A DNA stretch of 64,000 nucleotides from Cadophora sp. MPI-SDFR-AT-0126. Its lineage: Eukaryota; Ascomycota; Leotiomycetes; Helotiales; Ploettnerulaceae. The notes beneath the pieces are model-generated. The model was not told where the DNA came from, did not search any database, and saw only the letters and a program-made list of their open reading frames with translations. Both the position numbers and the translations under genes were made by a program. Location: positions 2,542,001 to 2,606,000 of the forward strand of contig JAGMVK010000009.1 in assembly GCA_020747065.1 (NCBI GenBank). The letters run 5' to 3'. Every line of letters starts with the position of its first letter. Position 1 is the first letter of the stretch. This document shows, in pieces, positions 10,992-21,063 of the stretch.

Positions 10992-12932
10992 ATGCATTTC
11001 TCTGCAACAAAAACCGCCATTTTCATTTGCGGTGCTTCATTCTTCGTTTTATGGCAAGCTTCGCAAAGTTCTAGGAACGCACTCGATCCCATTCCTAGCT
11101 TTGCAGTATCACGACGACGCGAGACTGCTATCCGTGATGCGAGGGAAATCTTTCGGCGAGACACCCCGTCGGGCAACGACACTACATACTGGGCTATATC
11201 ATGCGCTTATCCTGTCAGTGGTATATACACGCGATTCCAACGAATCTTGTTCTATGTGGCCATGGTTTTCACCTTCTGCGCCAGCGTCCACGAATGGCTC
11301 ACTGCGTCTGGAATGGCGCTCATAGTCACATATTCGACGACAGCAGCACTCCATGGCGTTGTCTTAAGTTTTCAACAAAATGTCGGAACGGATCTTGACT
11401 ATTTCGCCATCCAGGCTATTCTCGGGCCAGGGGTGATAGGCGGTGCTGCCTTTGCTCTATTTAATCCCCAGAGTTTGAGTACCGACCCAAAGCTGATGTA
11501 CAAAGCTTGGAGTGTCTTTCTCGTCACTGCGTCATTATGTATGATGGTAACCTACCCTAAGTTTGCGAAACAATTAGGAGAGAGTGCGGTAATGGCGGCA
11601 TGCGATGTTGACTGGAACTGTAACGACACTTGCCCCCTCCACGGTGTCCCCGTACTAAATGTGCTTTTTCGATCGCCGCTAGACAATATGGTACCGGTAT
11701 CCTTCGGTCCCTGGATAATGGACGATAAGACTACGATCAATAACACTACGATCATTACCAGTTCGAGCTCAGTAAACATTGGTACTTCTATCGCAAGCAC
11801 CAGTACCTCTACCTTCAATCATGTAGTGGCTATCTCGGCCGGTTGTGCTTTGGTCCTACGAACCACTTTAGTCAATCTGGAATATCCTCCGAGGCAGTCG
11901 AGAAACAGGATAGTCAAACTACTAACCTCAAAACGTACTGCTAAGAGCTGTGGCTTTTCAAGGGAGCGCTTCATAGCTGCTGAAGCTATTGTTGCGGTAC
12001 TTTATATATGGAAAGCAATTGTATGGTTGGTCTGGCCCCTGGTTACAGTTGACTTCCTGTTCTACATGATCATCATATGGTGGGACCCAAAACGTACTCG
12101 ACGGCAATGGATATTTCGGAATTTTCCCACCAGAAACGAACCTTCGAAATTTCGCCTACGGTTGGCGATAGGCACCTCGTTGGCCTGGTACGTCTGGGCC
12201 TGCACAGCTTACATTCTTTGGCCCATAATCTTCTTATCCTACGTCTACTTCGTAGAGTTCTGCATATCTGGAATTCCGGAATCAGAGGCCATACAGAATG
12301 TCGGGCAGTGGGGTCCCTGGGTGAGCGGAGGGCTGGCAATTAGTGTTGCGTGTATAAACAAGCTATTTTGGAGCGCAAGACGCAAGGTTGATCCGATATA
12401 TCTGGACAGAGGGGACCCTAGGATCAGGAAGTCTGGCCGAATAAGGAGTTGGATGAGCAGCAAGGAATGGTTCGTCTTTCTGGCGGAAGAGTGGTATATT
12501 TCAAAGAAGTGGTTGAAAGACCCCTTAGAAGTATCGTGGAGTTCTTCTGACGATGAGAAGGAATGGAGCATCATGAAGACTCGCCCCAAAGGCAAAGGGG
12601 AAGAAGATGGGATTTGTCTGTTGGCTTGGTGCAAGCAAGACGAGGAAGCAGAAATCGGCTACCAGTATTCCAGGGAGAAAGGTGAGAGCGGGGGAATGGC
12701 CGCTGTTCACACATGTGGCTGGTATCTCCCCGAAGTCGTGAAGAAGGATGAACCTGGCGAGGAGAATGCGATTGTGGCTGAACCGAAAGCAACCGATCCG
12801 TGGTGGGCGTTGAACAATAACTACGAAATGGAAGAAGAGCTTGAAAAGGAGCAACTCGAAAAGATCTTGCAAAAGGAGAGGGACCTAGCGGAACAACTCT
12901 CGAAGAAAAAACAAATCTTCTGTAGTAAATAA
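10992..12932 (+). CDS. Uncharacterised multi-pass membrane protein
   Basis: A single uninterrupted 646-codon frame. The N-terminus is hydrophobic (about residues 8-22, signal peptide or anchor). Further hydrophobic segments lie around residues 80-110, 130-160, 175-195, 275-295, 320-360 and 390-450. The first half has a Cys-containing loop before FQRILFYV and an N-glycosylation-rich loop (several NTT/NTS-like sites) near residues 230-270. The C-terminal ~130 residues are soluble, acidic and Lys/Glu-rich, ending in a likely coiled coil. I know similar hypothetical proteins in filamentous ascomycetes but no function. Lack of introns is unusual compared with its neighbours. Confidence 0.75.
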   Translation: MHFSATKTAIFICGASFFVLWQASQSSRNALDPIPSFAVSRRRETAIRDAREIFRRDTPSGNDTTYWAISCAYPVSGIYTRFQRILFYVAMVFTFCASVHEWLTASGMALIVTYSTTAALHGVVLSFQQNVGTDLDYFAIQAILGPGVIGGAAFALFNPQSLSTDPKLMYKAWSVFLVTASLCMMVTYPKFAKQLGESAVMAACDVDWNCNDTCPLHGVPVLNVLFRSPLDNMVPVSFGPWIMDDKTTINNTTIITSSSSVNIGTSIASTSTSTFNHVVAISAGCALVLRTTLVNLEYPPRQSRNRIVKLLTSKRTAKSCGFSRERFIAAEAIVAVLYIWKAIVWLVWPLVTVDFLFYMIIIWWDPKRTRRQWIFRNFPTRNEPSKFRLRLAIGTSLAWYVWACTAYILWPIIFLSYVYFVEFCISGIPESEAIQNVGQWGPWVSGGLAISVACINKLFWSARRKVDPIYLDRGDPRIRKSGRIRSWMSSKEWFVFLAEEWYISKKWLKDPLEVSWSSSDDEKEWSIMKTRPKGKGEEDGICLLAWCKQDEEAEIGYQYSREKGESGGMAAVHTCGWYLPEVVKKDEPGEENAIVAEPKATDPWWALNNNYEMEEELEKEQLEKILQKERDLAEQLSKKKQIFCSK

Positions 12933-13933
12933 ATAGACCTCAGAAGGGATATTGACAGAATGAGTGTGCAGAAAATTCAACGCTGATGGCGCCCCTCCTC
13001 CTGTTCCCTGTTGTTCCTCTCAGTGAAGTCCTCAACCATCGCAATCGGACCAAGTGCCTCGCCAACCAAATGTGCAATGTAGTAATGCTTATCTCACAGT
13101 AACTCCTTACCAAATTCCTATGCTCCACATATATCGTCAAGCATACGTCGCTTACGATGCTTAACACTCCCGGATGAACGATTCCGATCTCGACAACCAG
13201 ACCTCGATCGAGACCTCAATGTGGGCCTCACGCGCCTCTCTTCTTTCTTCTCCTACTACTTGTACATCGCCCAAGCTCAGATGGCAACAGCAACCCCGAT
13301 GCTGCCTTTTGCGATGTGTCTCGTTTTGTCTTCATGATCTTTATCTGCAGCTATAATTGCATCTGTTGTGTCGATTACGACCTCTGCAATCTGTGCCAAA
13401 ATATCGCCAGGCATGGTAGAGATATAATGAGTAGGTATGTGGAAGGACTGTGATGAATGGGACTTATGATGATGCTTCGCTCAGGAGTTGAAGGCAGAAT
13501 GTCGCTAGGGGCGCCCTATTATTTTTTATAATTATGCTTCGGCACTCAGCAGTAGCAGTAGAGAGCAAATGATCGTAGGCTAAGTATCACGCTATGATGT
13601 TTTGTAGCGAGATTTTAGGATTGGAGAAAGAGGCTGAATGCCTCATACCCAACGACAAGGTGATGCTGGACGCCCCATCGACATTGTATCGAACTTCGTC
13701 TAGTGCATCTGACACCGGGCTTGAAAATTGGCATTAGTTGAAATTGAAAATGCTTTGCAAATGAGCGTGTTGTGGTGGGACTTCCTGGACATTAGGGAGT
13801 CAGGAAAGTGAAACTTGAAAGTCTTTCTTGTTCGCCAATTTCTCTGGGAATCTTCCAATTCCTGGGTATTAGCGATTGAGTGGAGAAGTACAGAGTATTG
13901 CGTTTGCTGTCGTGTACGGCAGGATCACCCGGC
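12933..13933. other. Intergenic region containing a ZZ-finger-like fragment
   Basis: About 1 kb between a plus-strand and a minus-strand gene (convergent 3' ends). Apart from the zinc-finger-like remnant annotated separately, nothing recognisable. Confidence 0.4.
13280..13453 (+). pseudogene. ZZ-type zinc-finger-like fragment
   Basis: One plus-strand frame here reads FCDV, then after a short gap YNCICCVDYDLCNLC, followed by an Ile-Ala-Arg-His-Gly end and a stop. The CxxC-x5-DYDLCxxC arrangement with a His after it is the core of a ZZ finger, but one expected N-terminal Cys is Ser unless a short intron removes it. No parent protein is visible around it. Read as a degraded remnant or last exon of an undetected gene. 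Confidence 0.35.
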
Positions 13934-14623
13934 TCAGTTGTCTTTTGAAAAGAGGCAACTCCACTTGGACTTAAACTCCTCTGTGGCATTCCATGCCTCC
14001 GGATCCCAACTAGCACACCCCGGTGTAAGAGCAAATGATGGCGCTGTAAACAAATCGGCAAGAAATCCTTCAATGCTGAGAGAATCACTGGAAGTGATCA
14101 GTCTGTCTCGGAACCCAGATATCGGAAATCTATCAATCCACTCGAAGTGTACGTTCTGTAGCTGAATGATGGTCGGACGCAAAGGTTCAGGGACATGAGG
14201 CAAAGCTGGGCGAGACTTGGTAACAGAAGCGCTTCCACACGCGAGACCTAGGATCACGCCATTGTGAAACAGGGCAGAGTAGATGGTGTGGTTTGGAAGT
14301 GGAAGAAGAGCATGATCAAGAGATATTGGTGTCATTGAAGCCGAGTAGGAGAAATGAGATGTTCTTGCTACTATGTTTTCGGTCGGTGGTAGGTCACTGG
14401 AGCTGCCGCTGGAGGGACTGGCTGAACTCCTTGACAGGCTTCTCTGCTGAGCAAGTCGTTCACCTGGACTAATATGTAAGATTCTGAGAATAAGGTAGAT
14501 GGGGATTGGGGGAGACGACTTACGACGTGCTCTTTGCGCAAGGCGGTCTTGGATTTGCTTTCTTTTTTTCGCATCGTCTACTCCATACCAAACGTCATCC
14601 TTAGGTGCAGCTTTTTTCCCCAT
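13934..14623 (-). CDS. DUF3425 family protein, basic-region (bZIP-like) N-terminus
   Basis: Two exons (14524-14623 and 13934-14463) encode about 209 residues. The N-terminus MGKKAAPKDD is followed by a basic region (DAKKRKQIQDRLAQRARRERLAQ once the 60-nt intron is removed), like bZIP basic regions that carry DUF3425 domains. The rest matches the DUF3425 layout, with an LRPTIIQLQ segment and a conserved FPISGFRDRLI block. The ATG used is internal to a longer open frame that has no upstream ATG, so a further 5' exon may exist. The 60-nt intron contains no stop and is a multiple of three, so retention would insert 20 residues in the basic region. Confidence 0.65.
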   Translation of the reverse strand: MGKKAAPKDDVWYGVDDAKKRKQIQDRLAQRARRKSSPPIPIYLILRILHISPGERLAQQRSLSRSSASPSSGSSSDLPPTENIVARTSHFSYSASMTPISLDHALLPLPNHTIYSALFHNGVILGLACGSASVTKSRPALPHVPEPLRPTIIQLQNVHFEWIDRFPISGFRDRLITSSDSLSIEGFLADLFTAPSFALTPGCASWDPEAWNATEEFKSKWSCLFSKDN

Positions 14624-14665
14624 CACGTAATTAGACGGATCTTCGCCGAAATCAAGTTGATCCAA

Positions 14666-15990
14666 TGGATTGGCAGATTTGTCGATCGTTGACAGCGGCT
14701 GTTTGAAATTGATGCGATCAGAATTGTCTTGGGAACAACTCCAGGCCGAATTGGCGATAAAGCCCGCCGAGTGCGCTAAATTCTGACATCTATATTACGG
14801 AGCAGAGAGTGGCGCGGTGCGTTGGTGTTAAAAGTGGGCACGAGAGCGGCCAATGGAATCTTCTCCTTGATCTCCCTGCCTCGCTTACAGTCCCCGCCCC
14901 AAAAACGTCAACAAGTCAACAATGCACATATTTTAACAGCATTATTACTAGTAACTATGCTCCCGATACCTTTCTGCCAGTTCCATCTTTCGGGAATCGC
15001 TTTTCATACAACAATCTTCATCCTTCTCGTTTGAACGATGATGTGGCTTTCTTTTAGAGGGGTACCAGTACTGGAACTCTTACCAATCTCGTAGAGAGAC
15101 AACGCCTGAGATCTAGTTGTATTCTGCAAAGAAGGCAGAAAGATATATAGAGTTCGAGTAGGTGTGAAATATTCATGGAAATTCGCCCTTGAATCCCTGC
15201 GGGATTCTTTGTTCATTCCCATCCGGATTTGGTATACCAGAATCTCGACATCTCTCCTCTACCCAGACGGTTACTTTCAATTATCGAATACCCCTATGAT
15301 CGTCAGATCATAAGGAAATAGGATAGTACAAGATTTTACGCTTTAATATCTGGTTACACAGCTCTTGGAGTGAATTATAAATCTCAATCCGGCACTGTGT
15401 TAGGTCTACATACGCGGGCTATGATGAGTGATGCAATGGGTGGATGCGACGTGAGATGCGATGGTAATATCGACTAGCCTGAGCGGAGCGAAAGGTGAAA
15501 ATGGGGCCTGAGGATGACTCATCTGGTCTTTTGAAAAGGCTGGACCAGCAGGATAGTCATCTAGCCATTCAATTTCACTCATCTTCGGTCACATCATGAG
15601 TGAATGAGGATATTTTGAGGCAAGTCGGCGACCTATTTCTGTAACTGAACTCCATCCAAATAAATCTCAACACCTCCAGTACCCTCCACTGTTTTCTGGG
15701 GGCCCAACTCCACGCAAGCGGAAATTCTCAGAAAACACGCTACTTCTCTCCGCGAGATCTGTCGCATTGCCCTCGATATTCGCGCAGCGGGCATGACCCG
15801 AAGTTCTATTCGATCTCGATCTAGGTTTCTTCTCAGCTACCTAGACTCTACTTCCAGAGGCGACATATCTCTCAGCTTCGATCTATTCACAACCAGGAAC
15901 CCCTAATTAAATAGGCAGAGATTAGGTAAATAGACAGCCTTCTTTGTGTGAATCTTACCTCAAATTTTCAGTGCTAACAAAATAAACAGC
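14666..15990. other. Divergent intergenic region, no gene seen
   Basis: About 1.3 kb between the DUF3425 gene (-) and the 890-residue protein (+). It should hold both promoters. No recognisable coding signature or repeat. Confidence 0.5.
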
Positions 15991-18663
15991 ATGTTTGCTT
16001 CATCAAACATCCGTGACCCAAGCCTGGGGCCGATTGGACCTATCACTTACGGTCTGGGAAGGAAGCCAAGTCCACCACCATGTTCATGCATTGAATGCAG
16101 CCGACAGTTTCGGAAGGAGGCTGAACAATACACTTGGATCCATGCCTACAACGATGGGATTGATAACAACCAAGCAGACGCAATCTGCAAGAGCTTAGTG
16201 GCAAGCATTAATAGCGATGTTGCATTCCTCAAGCATCAGATGGCTCGCCGTGGATTGGGGATTTCGCAGAGATGGAAGAAGAAAACTGTGAAGAATCGGG
16301 GAGTGCTTTTGAAAACGATTGATCCAGAGATGTACGATAGAAAGTGGCATGAAGGACACATTTCATACGAGGCCCGGCATAATAATTGGCTCGTCGAAGC
16401 ACGAAAGGATCAAGCCATACACCTTCTACCCTACATGAGCGTGGAGAATTTAACGGAGGACCCGTCTCGCCTGATCAAGCTTCTTCGACTTCGCACCGAA
16501 TACTCTCCTGCAAGTCTTGCCATTGCAGACAACCGACGACTCACATTTGGTTGGACAACTGGAATTCTCGAAACTACCTTCAACGGATCTGCCGTTGCGA
16601 TGTATGGGTCTCAATATGGAACTCTTGTGCCATGGGTCCAGGAGGAGGCGCATCGTGGTGATTCTATTGGATTCCCTCGTGGTCAGCTGATATTGAAGGC
16701 TCAGAGTCATCTCCTCTCAGTCCTTCGAAGAGTAGCGGAAGTTTTAGTGGACGATCTTCCTGAAGATTCGGAGTTTATAAGCCCGAGCACGTTCAACCTT
16801 GGCATTATACCATCGGCAGCAGCAAACACTGTGTATGTTGATGAGCCGTTTTCAAACTCTCTGGCTTTCGATCTTCAGAAACTAGCAGAGATTAGCAGCA
16901 GCCAGCAGAAAGCAGCTAAAGACCACTTATTCCTGTTGCAAACTGATGCGGCATACATGCGACGATATGTTGAGCTTATAAATGCTTCCGGATACGCTAA
17001 TAAACTTCCCGAAGGGGTCAGTATCATGATGACAGCACAAGATCTCGACTTCGACGTTTGGACTGTGCGGCATTGGACTTGGATCAGCCAAGAAATCATC
17101 GAACTCGAGAAAGTCAAATGCAGATTTGCAGATCAGACAAATCACGGACAAGCTATTCCGCCACAGTTTAACAAGAAATTGGCATCTTTCGAAACCCTGA
17201 TCCTTCACTTATTGGATATGCAGTCACGCCACATCCAATGCATGCTCCCATACCGCCCTGGATTCCAAGAGTCCTACAACTTCAGCCATTCCACGATCGA
17301 CGGTGTTGTACACATAACTCATAGTTCCAAAAGCAGGAGAGAAGACCCGCTAGAACAAGCAATAGTGAACGCCGAGGTATTCGTGCAGGATCCTCTTCAA
17401 TGGGCCATCCTCTCATTGACCACTGACCTAGACGCTCCCGGTGTGTTAGACAAGTTTCGACTGCTGGAATTTCTCGACCAGTATTTGAACAAAGCGTCAG
17501 CAAATGAGCGGGCACGGATTGACGAAGTTGTCCTACGGAAAATCTCAGACCTCGCTGCCTTCAACGAGCTGTTAGCAATTATTCGTTCGCATCAACCACG
17601 AGCGGAACAAATCAGCCTCACTACACATAGAACAACAGATATAGATGATCTTAGCTTAGCATGGAGATTCATGAGTAAGACTATGGTCAACACTGAATTG
17701 AACAATGACGGCAAGTCATTTACTACAGAGCGATCTCTTCAAGAGATTCCTCTGCCATATTCCTCTATCGGACGGCTTCTTAAGCTGTTCATGGAACAAG
17801 AGCCCTCTGGAGATAAGTCGGATCGCCGCTGGATAACCAAGGACATTGCAGAACGGAGGGCACTTCGAAGCTTGTGGAACGGGCTTCGCTATGGGGACCA
17901 AAATAGGCTTAAAGAGGCAGGCGTCAGCTCCGTTGATATGAAAGATGACTTAAAACTTATCGGTTACGATAATGACCCCGGGTTTCTTGCCGTACTCGAC
18001 GCAGAGAGAAAAGAGTTCTTGGACAGCAGGAAATCCACGTCTTTCATGCCCAAGGAGAACAAGCGACCTGTTCGATTGCCCACAGTCGGCAAGGATGCCG
18101 GAAAAGTAACTCACACGCAAGGCATTATTGAACCTGTTAGTACCTGCACGTCAAAGCAATCTCGGCCTCATTTGAATGACACAGTGGTTGCGGATGTGGA
18201 GATGCAAACGGAGTGGGGTATCACTCCAACGGCAACGAAGCCAACGGCCGCTATGAAGACCAAAAACAAGACACGCGGAGAGGCGTCGATTGACCAAATG
18301 CTCGATGACTTGGTCATTTCGACCAATAACATCGAGTCACAACGCCTCGGCAAAGTCCTCGTCAAGAAATCAGCATACGAGGTCCTCTGCAGCTTATTCT
18401 CAAGCAGCAAGAAATCGACATCTATCGCATGGGACAAATTTGTGGATGCTATGTCTAAAGTGGGTTTCGTGGCCCGGCGGAGCGGTGGTTCTGCAGTCAC
18501 TTTTGAGCCCAGTAGTGAGTCGCGGTGGTTCGGACAGGGAAGCATTGTTTTTCATCGACCTCATCCTGACTCTGCCATTGATCCGGTAATGCTTAAGGCG
18601 ATTGGCAAGCGTATGAAGAAGTGGTTTGGATGGGAGAGTGGAACGTTTCAGACAGAGAAATAA
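15991..18663 (+). CDS. Large uncharacterised protein with HicA-like C-terminal domain ('ipa'-type)
   Basis: A single exon of 890 codons. The N-terminus has a Cys cluster (CSCIEC) and then a long helical, mostly soluble region without recognised catalytic motifs. The last ~90 residues (about 795-885) form a separate module: a helix, then SKVGFVARRSGGSAVTFEP, GSIVFHRPHP and a final helix. This matches the HicA/dsRBD-like fold, with GF...G and a GS..FH-containing strand where bacterial HicA carries its catalytic His. Fungal homologues are often labelled 'ipa protein' without known function. No antitoxin-like HicB partner is seen nearby. The fold assignment is by motif only; RNase activity is not established. 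Confidence 0.7.
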   Translation: MFASSNIRDPSLGPIGPITYGLGRKPSPPPCSCIECSRQFRKEAEQYTWIHAYNDGIDNNQADAICKSLVASINSDVAFLKHQMARRGLGISQRWKKKTVKNRGVLLKTIDPEMYDRKWHEGHISYEARHNNWLVEARKDQAIHLLPYMSVENLTEDPSRLIKLLRLRTEYSPASLAIADNRRLTFGWTTGILETTFNGSAVAMYGSQYGTLVPWVQEEAHRGDSIGFPRGQLILKAQSHLLSVLRRVAEVLVDDLPEDSEFISPSTFNLGIIPSAAANTVYVDEPFSNSLAFDLQKLAEISSSQQKAAKDHLFLLQTDAAYMRRYVELINASGYANKLPEGVSIMMTAQDLDFDVWTVRHWTWISQEIIELEKVKCRFADQTNHGQAIPPQFNKKLASFETLILHLLDMQSRHIQCMLPYRPGFQESYNFSHSTIDGVVHITHSSKSRREDPLEQAIVNAEVFVQDPLQWAILSLTTDLDAPGVLDKFRLLEFLDQYLNKASANERARIDEVVLRKISDLAAFNELLAIIRSHQPRAEQISLTTHRTTDIDDLSLAWRFMSKTMVNTELNNDGKSFTTERSLQEIPLPYSSIGRLLKLFMEQEPSGDKSDRRWITKDIAERRALRSLWNGLRYGDQNRLKEAGVSSVDMKDDLKLIGYDNDPGFLAVLDAERKEFLDSRKSTSFMPKENKRPVRLPTVGKDAGKVTHTQGIIEPVSTCTSKQSRPHLNDTVVADVEMQTEWGITPTATKPTAAMKTKNKTRGEASIDQMLDDLVISTNNIESQRLGKVLVKKSAYEVLCSLFSSSKKSTSIAWDKFVDAMSKVGFVARRSGGSAVTFEPSSESRWFGQGSIVFHRPHPDSAIDPVMLKAIGKRMKKWFGWESGTFQTEK

Positions 18664-19212
18664 GAATGAATGAGCTTAGATGCCGATACTGTAATGTACG
18701 TAGTTGAAAGAAGGTTTCAGTGAAAATATCGCTTTTGAAAAGGAAACAGATTATCCACATGACTTTGTCAGTAGACTAGCCACGACATTTGACTCTGGAG
18801 CTTCGGCGGCTGAGCTATGTATATCTGATTTCTTTTCTGCGACTCAACGAATGCAGAGAAAGACAAAACGGTTGGGATTTCGACGGCGAACATGGGCCAG
18901 CGCATCTGTAGCTGCATACAATTCTTCATTTGGTTGATGGCCTTCGTCAGCTTCAACAAAGATGAAGCCGAGCCTTCTTCACATGATTTTATCCATCCAC
19001 ATGACAAAGTGCAAGGCTCCTTAGGCGCCCCCGCTTTTTGGCGTCCGCCGAGGCCCAAGCGCCCCACGTTTCCTGAATTCCCTCGAGCTTCCATCTTCAA
19101 CTCCTTTCTCAAATGTGTAATCCTGTAATGGCAAAGAGCCATTCTTCCCTCGCCCGTGAGGACAACTGCTGCTAGAGTTTAAACCGACTTCCTAGCTCTG
19201 CGGGCTGTCAAT
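18664..19212. other. Intergenic, promoter of the bZIP gene
   Basis: No gene seen. G/C-rich just upstream of the bZIP start. Confidence 0.5.
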
Positions 19213-20822
19213 ATGCTCGGGCCCTCGTCCCCGCCCCCATCGCAAGCCTCTCGGTCGAAGCACAAGGTCCCGAATATCGAGAGGAAGAGGCAGACCGACA
19301 GGGAATCGCAGAGAATTGTCCGTGAAAGAACCAAGAAATACATTTCACACTTGGAGAATTTGGTCGAGACACTGCAGAAGTGTCAACGGGATGAGCGGTT
19401 GCAGAGCATGGCTTTGCATTGTAAGGAGCTGCACGACGAGAATGAGAGGCTGAGGAGCAGTATTACCTGCATCACTCGAATTATTCGAGGTGTTGAGGTG
19501 CCAGAAGGACCCGAGAGTATTTCTCCTCGACCTTCCGACCAGCCTCTAGAGTCTCAAAGACTTCGTGCGGGATCTTTCACCTACATGAATAGATCCCCCC
19601 CGCACGGCGCGTCATTCCCGAAAGAACAAGCGCAACATCACAGCCCGATGTTGATAGACACTCAAGGTCCTATACCAGTGCCTTCTGTACCTTTGGCTAG
19701 TTTGAAAATTCCTTCTCCCAATGGATCGGCAGAAAACCTCCTCCCCTCTGATGATCATCAGTCATCACTACTAAGCAAAGGCTGCTTTCGCGCCACAAGA
19801 ATATCAGATAGGTCACAATCGATTTCTGCCAACGGAGACGAGAGCACAGTATTTGCCATGATCAACACTTGTCTTGGCAAAGCTGACGGTGTCAAACTTG
19901 AGATAAAGATAGATGAGGATGCAGATATCGCTATCCGAGCAGTCGCCCACGGCTGGCCACTAGTTGAGCAGAGGTATCAACTGGATCCAGCATGGGGAAT
20001 AATCCGTCAGATTGACCAGGAGATTTTCTTCTGTTGTGGGCCAATCGAAAGGCTGGGCATATTACGCATCATGAGATTGAAACTTCTACAGGTAAAGTTT
20101 TCTTGTCAATGCCTTCTCTTGATAAGTGTCGCGCAAATAAATTCTAATACTTTTCTTACTTAAAAGCAAATGACCACTTCAAACCGCCAACAAATCCAAG
20201 CACTTATCCCTCCGTATATGCATTCGAGGTGAGTCACTTTTGCGTTTATTTTTCGTTTGCTTCGCTAAATTATGGGCAGGCCACTCCAGGAATTCGTTGA
20301 ACATCCGAGGATAATTGACTACTTTGTCTGGTGAGCGAGCCTCATCATGTCTCTGCCACCTACCTGCACACGAACTGGAGTTAACATCTCTTTTCAGGCC
20401 GGAGCTAAGGGAGTTCTTGATCCTGAACGCCGACAAGACAGGAGCATCGAATCAGATCGCGGCTGCTTTTGTTTCTAGTCTACGGTTTCTGTGGCCGTTT
20501 GATCTTGGGGATGCCTGGACGAGGAATCGACACACCGGGCTGTATTCCTACTCGAAGCTCTTCGATGAATATTTCAATGATATCCGCAGTTGGTCACTAA
20601 CCGGGGATTTCTTTGAATTGTATCCGAGTCTATGTAGGTACGTGCCTTGCTAAGAGCATATAGGGAGACTTGAATGCGGCGGTTTGATTGGGGGCTTTAC
20701 GATAACATGTATGCAAGACTTTCAGAACATCCCATGACATGAAATTGAGGAACAAATTCTTCATTGTCATTCCGGCGGGCGTGATTGTCCCATTTTGGTG
20801 GAGGACACTCAGTCCTCTGTAG
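19213..20822 (+). CDS. bZIP transcription factor with DUF3425 domain
   Basis: Five exons (19213-20091, 20167-20228, 20280-20330, 20398-20637, 20726-20822) give 442 residues. The N-terminal basic region (NIERKRQTDRESQRIVRERTK) is followed by a leucine-zipper-like helix to about residue 90. A low-complexity Pro/Ser linker follows, then DUF3425 from about residue 205, with the HGWPLVEQRYQLDPAWGIIR block and the late RFLWPFDLGDAW and RHTGLYSYSKLF motifs. Spliced joins restore family blocks at every junction. Such proteins are nuclear DNA-binding regulators; targets are unknown. Its neighbours do not form an obvious regulon. Confidence 0.85.
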
Positions 20823-21063
20823 TAAGGAAAGCCACCGTTTATATTTCAACATTCAAAATCAGCATACTTGTGTCAGACTCAACAGCCTCTCATGCCATAT
20901 TTCTTATCGAGTGAAGGCGGACCTAACAAACCGTTGCCGCTCGATATGCAATTTGATATGATCCAAGTGAAACCCCGTCTTGAGGTATCACAATGCCATG
21001 CTCTCAGCCTCTGGCTTCTTGCCTACCCCTACCGTTCACCTATCGTACCTATCTTTACGATAC

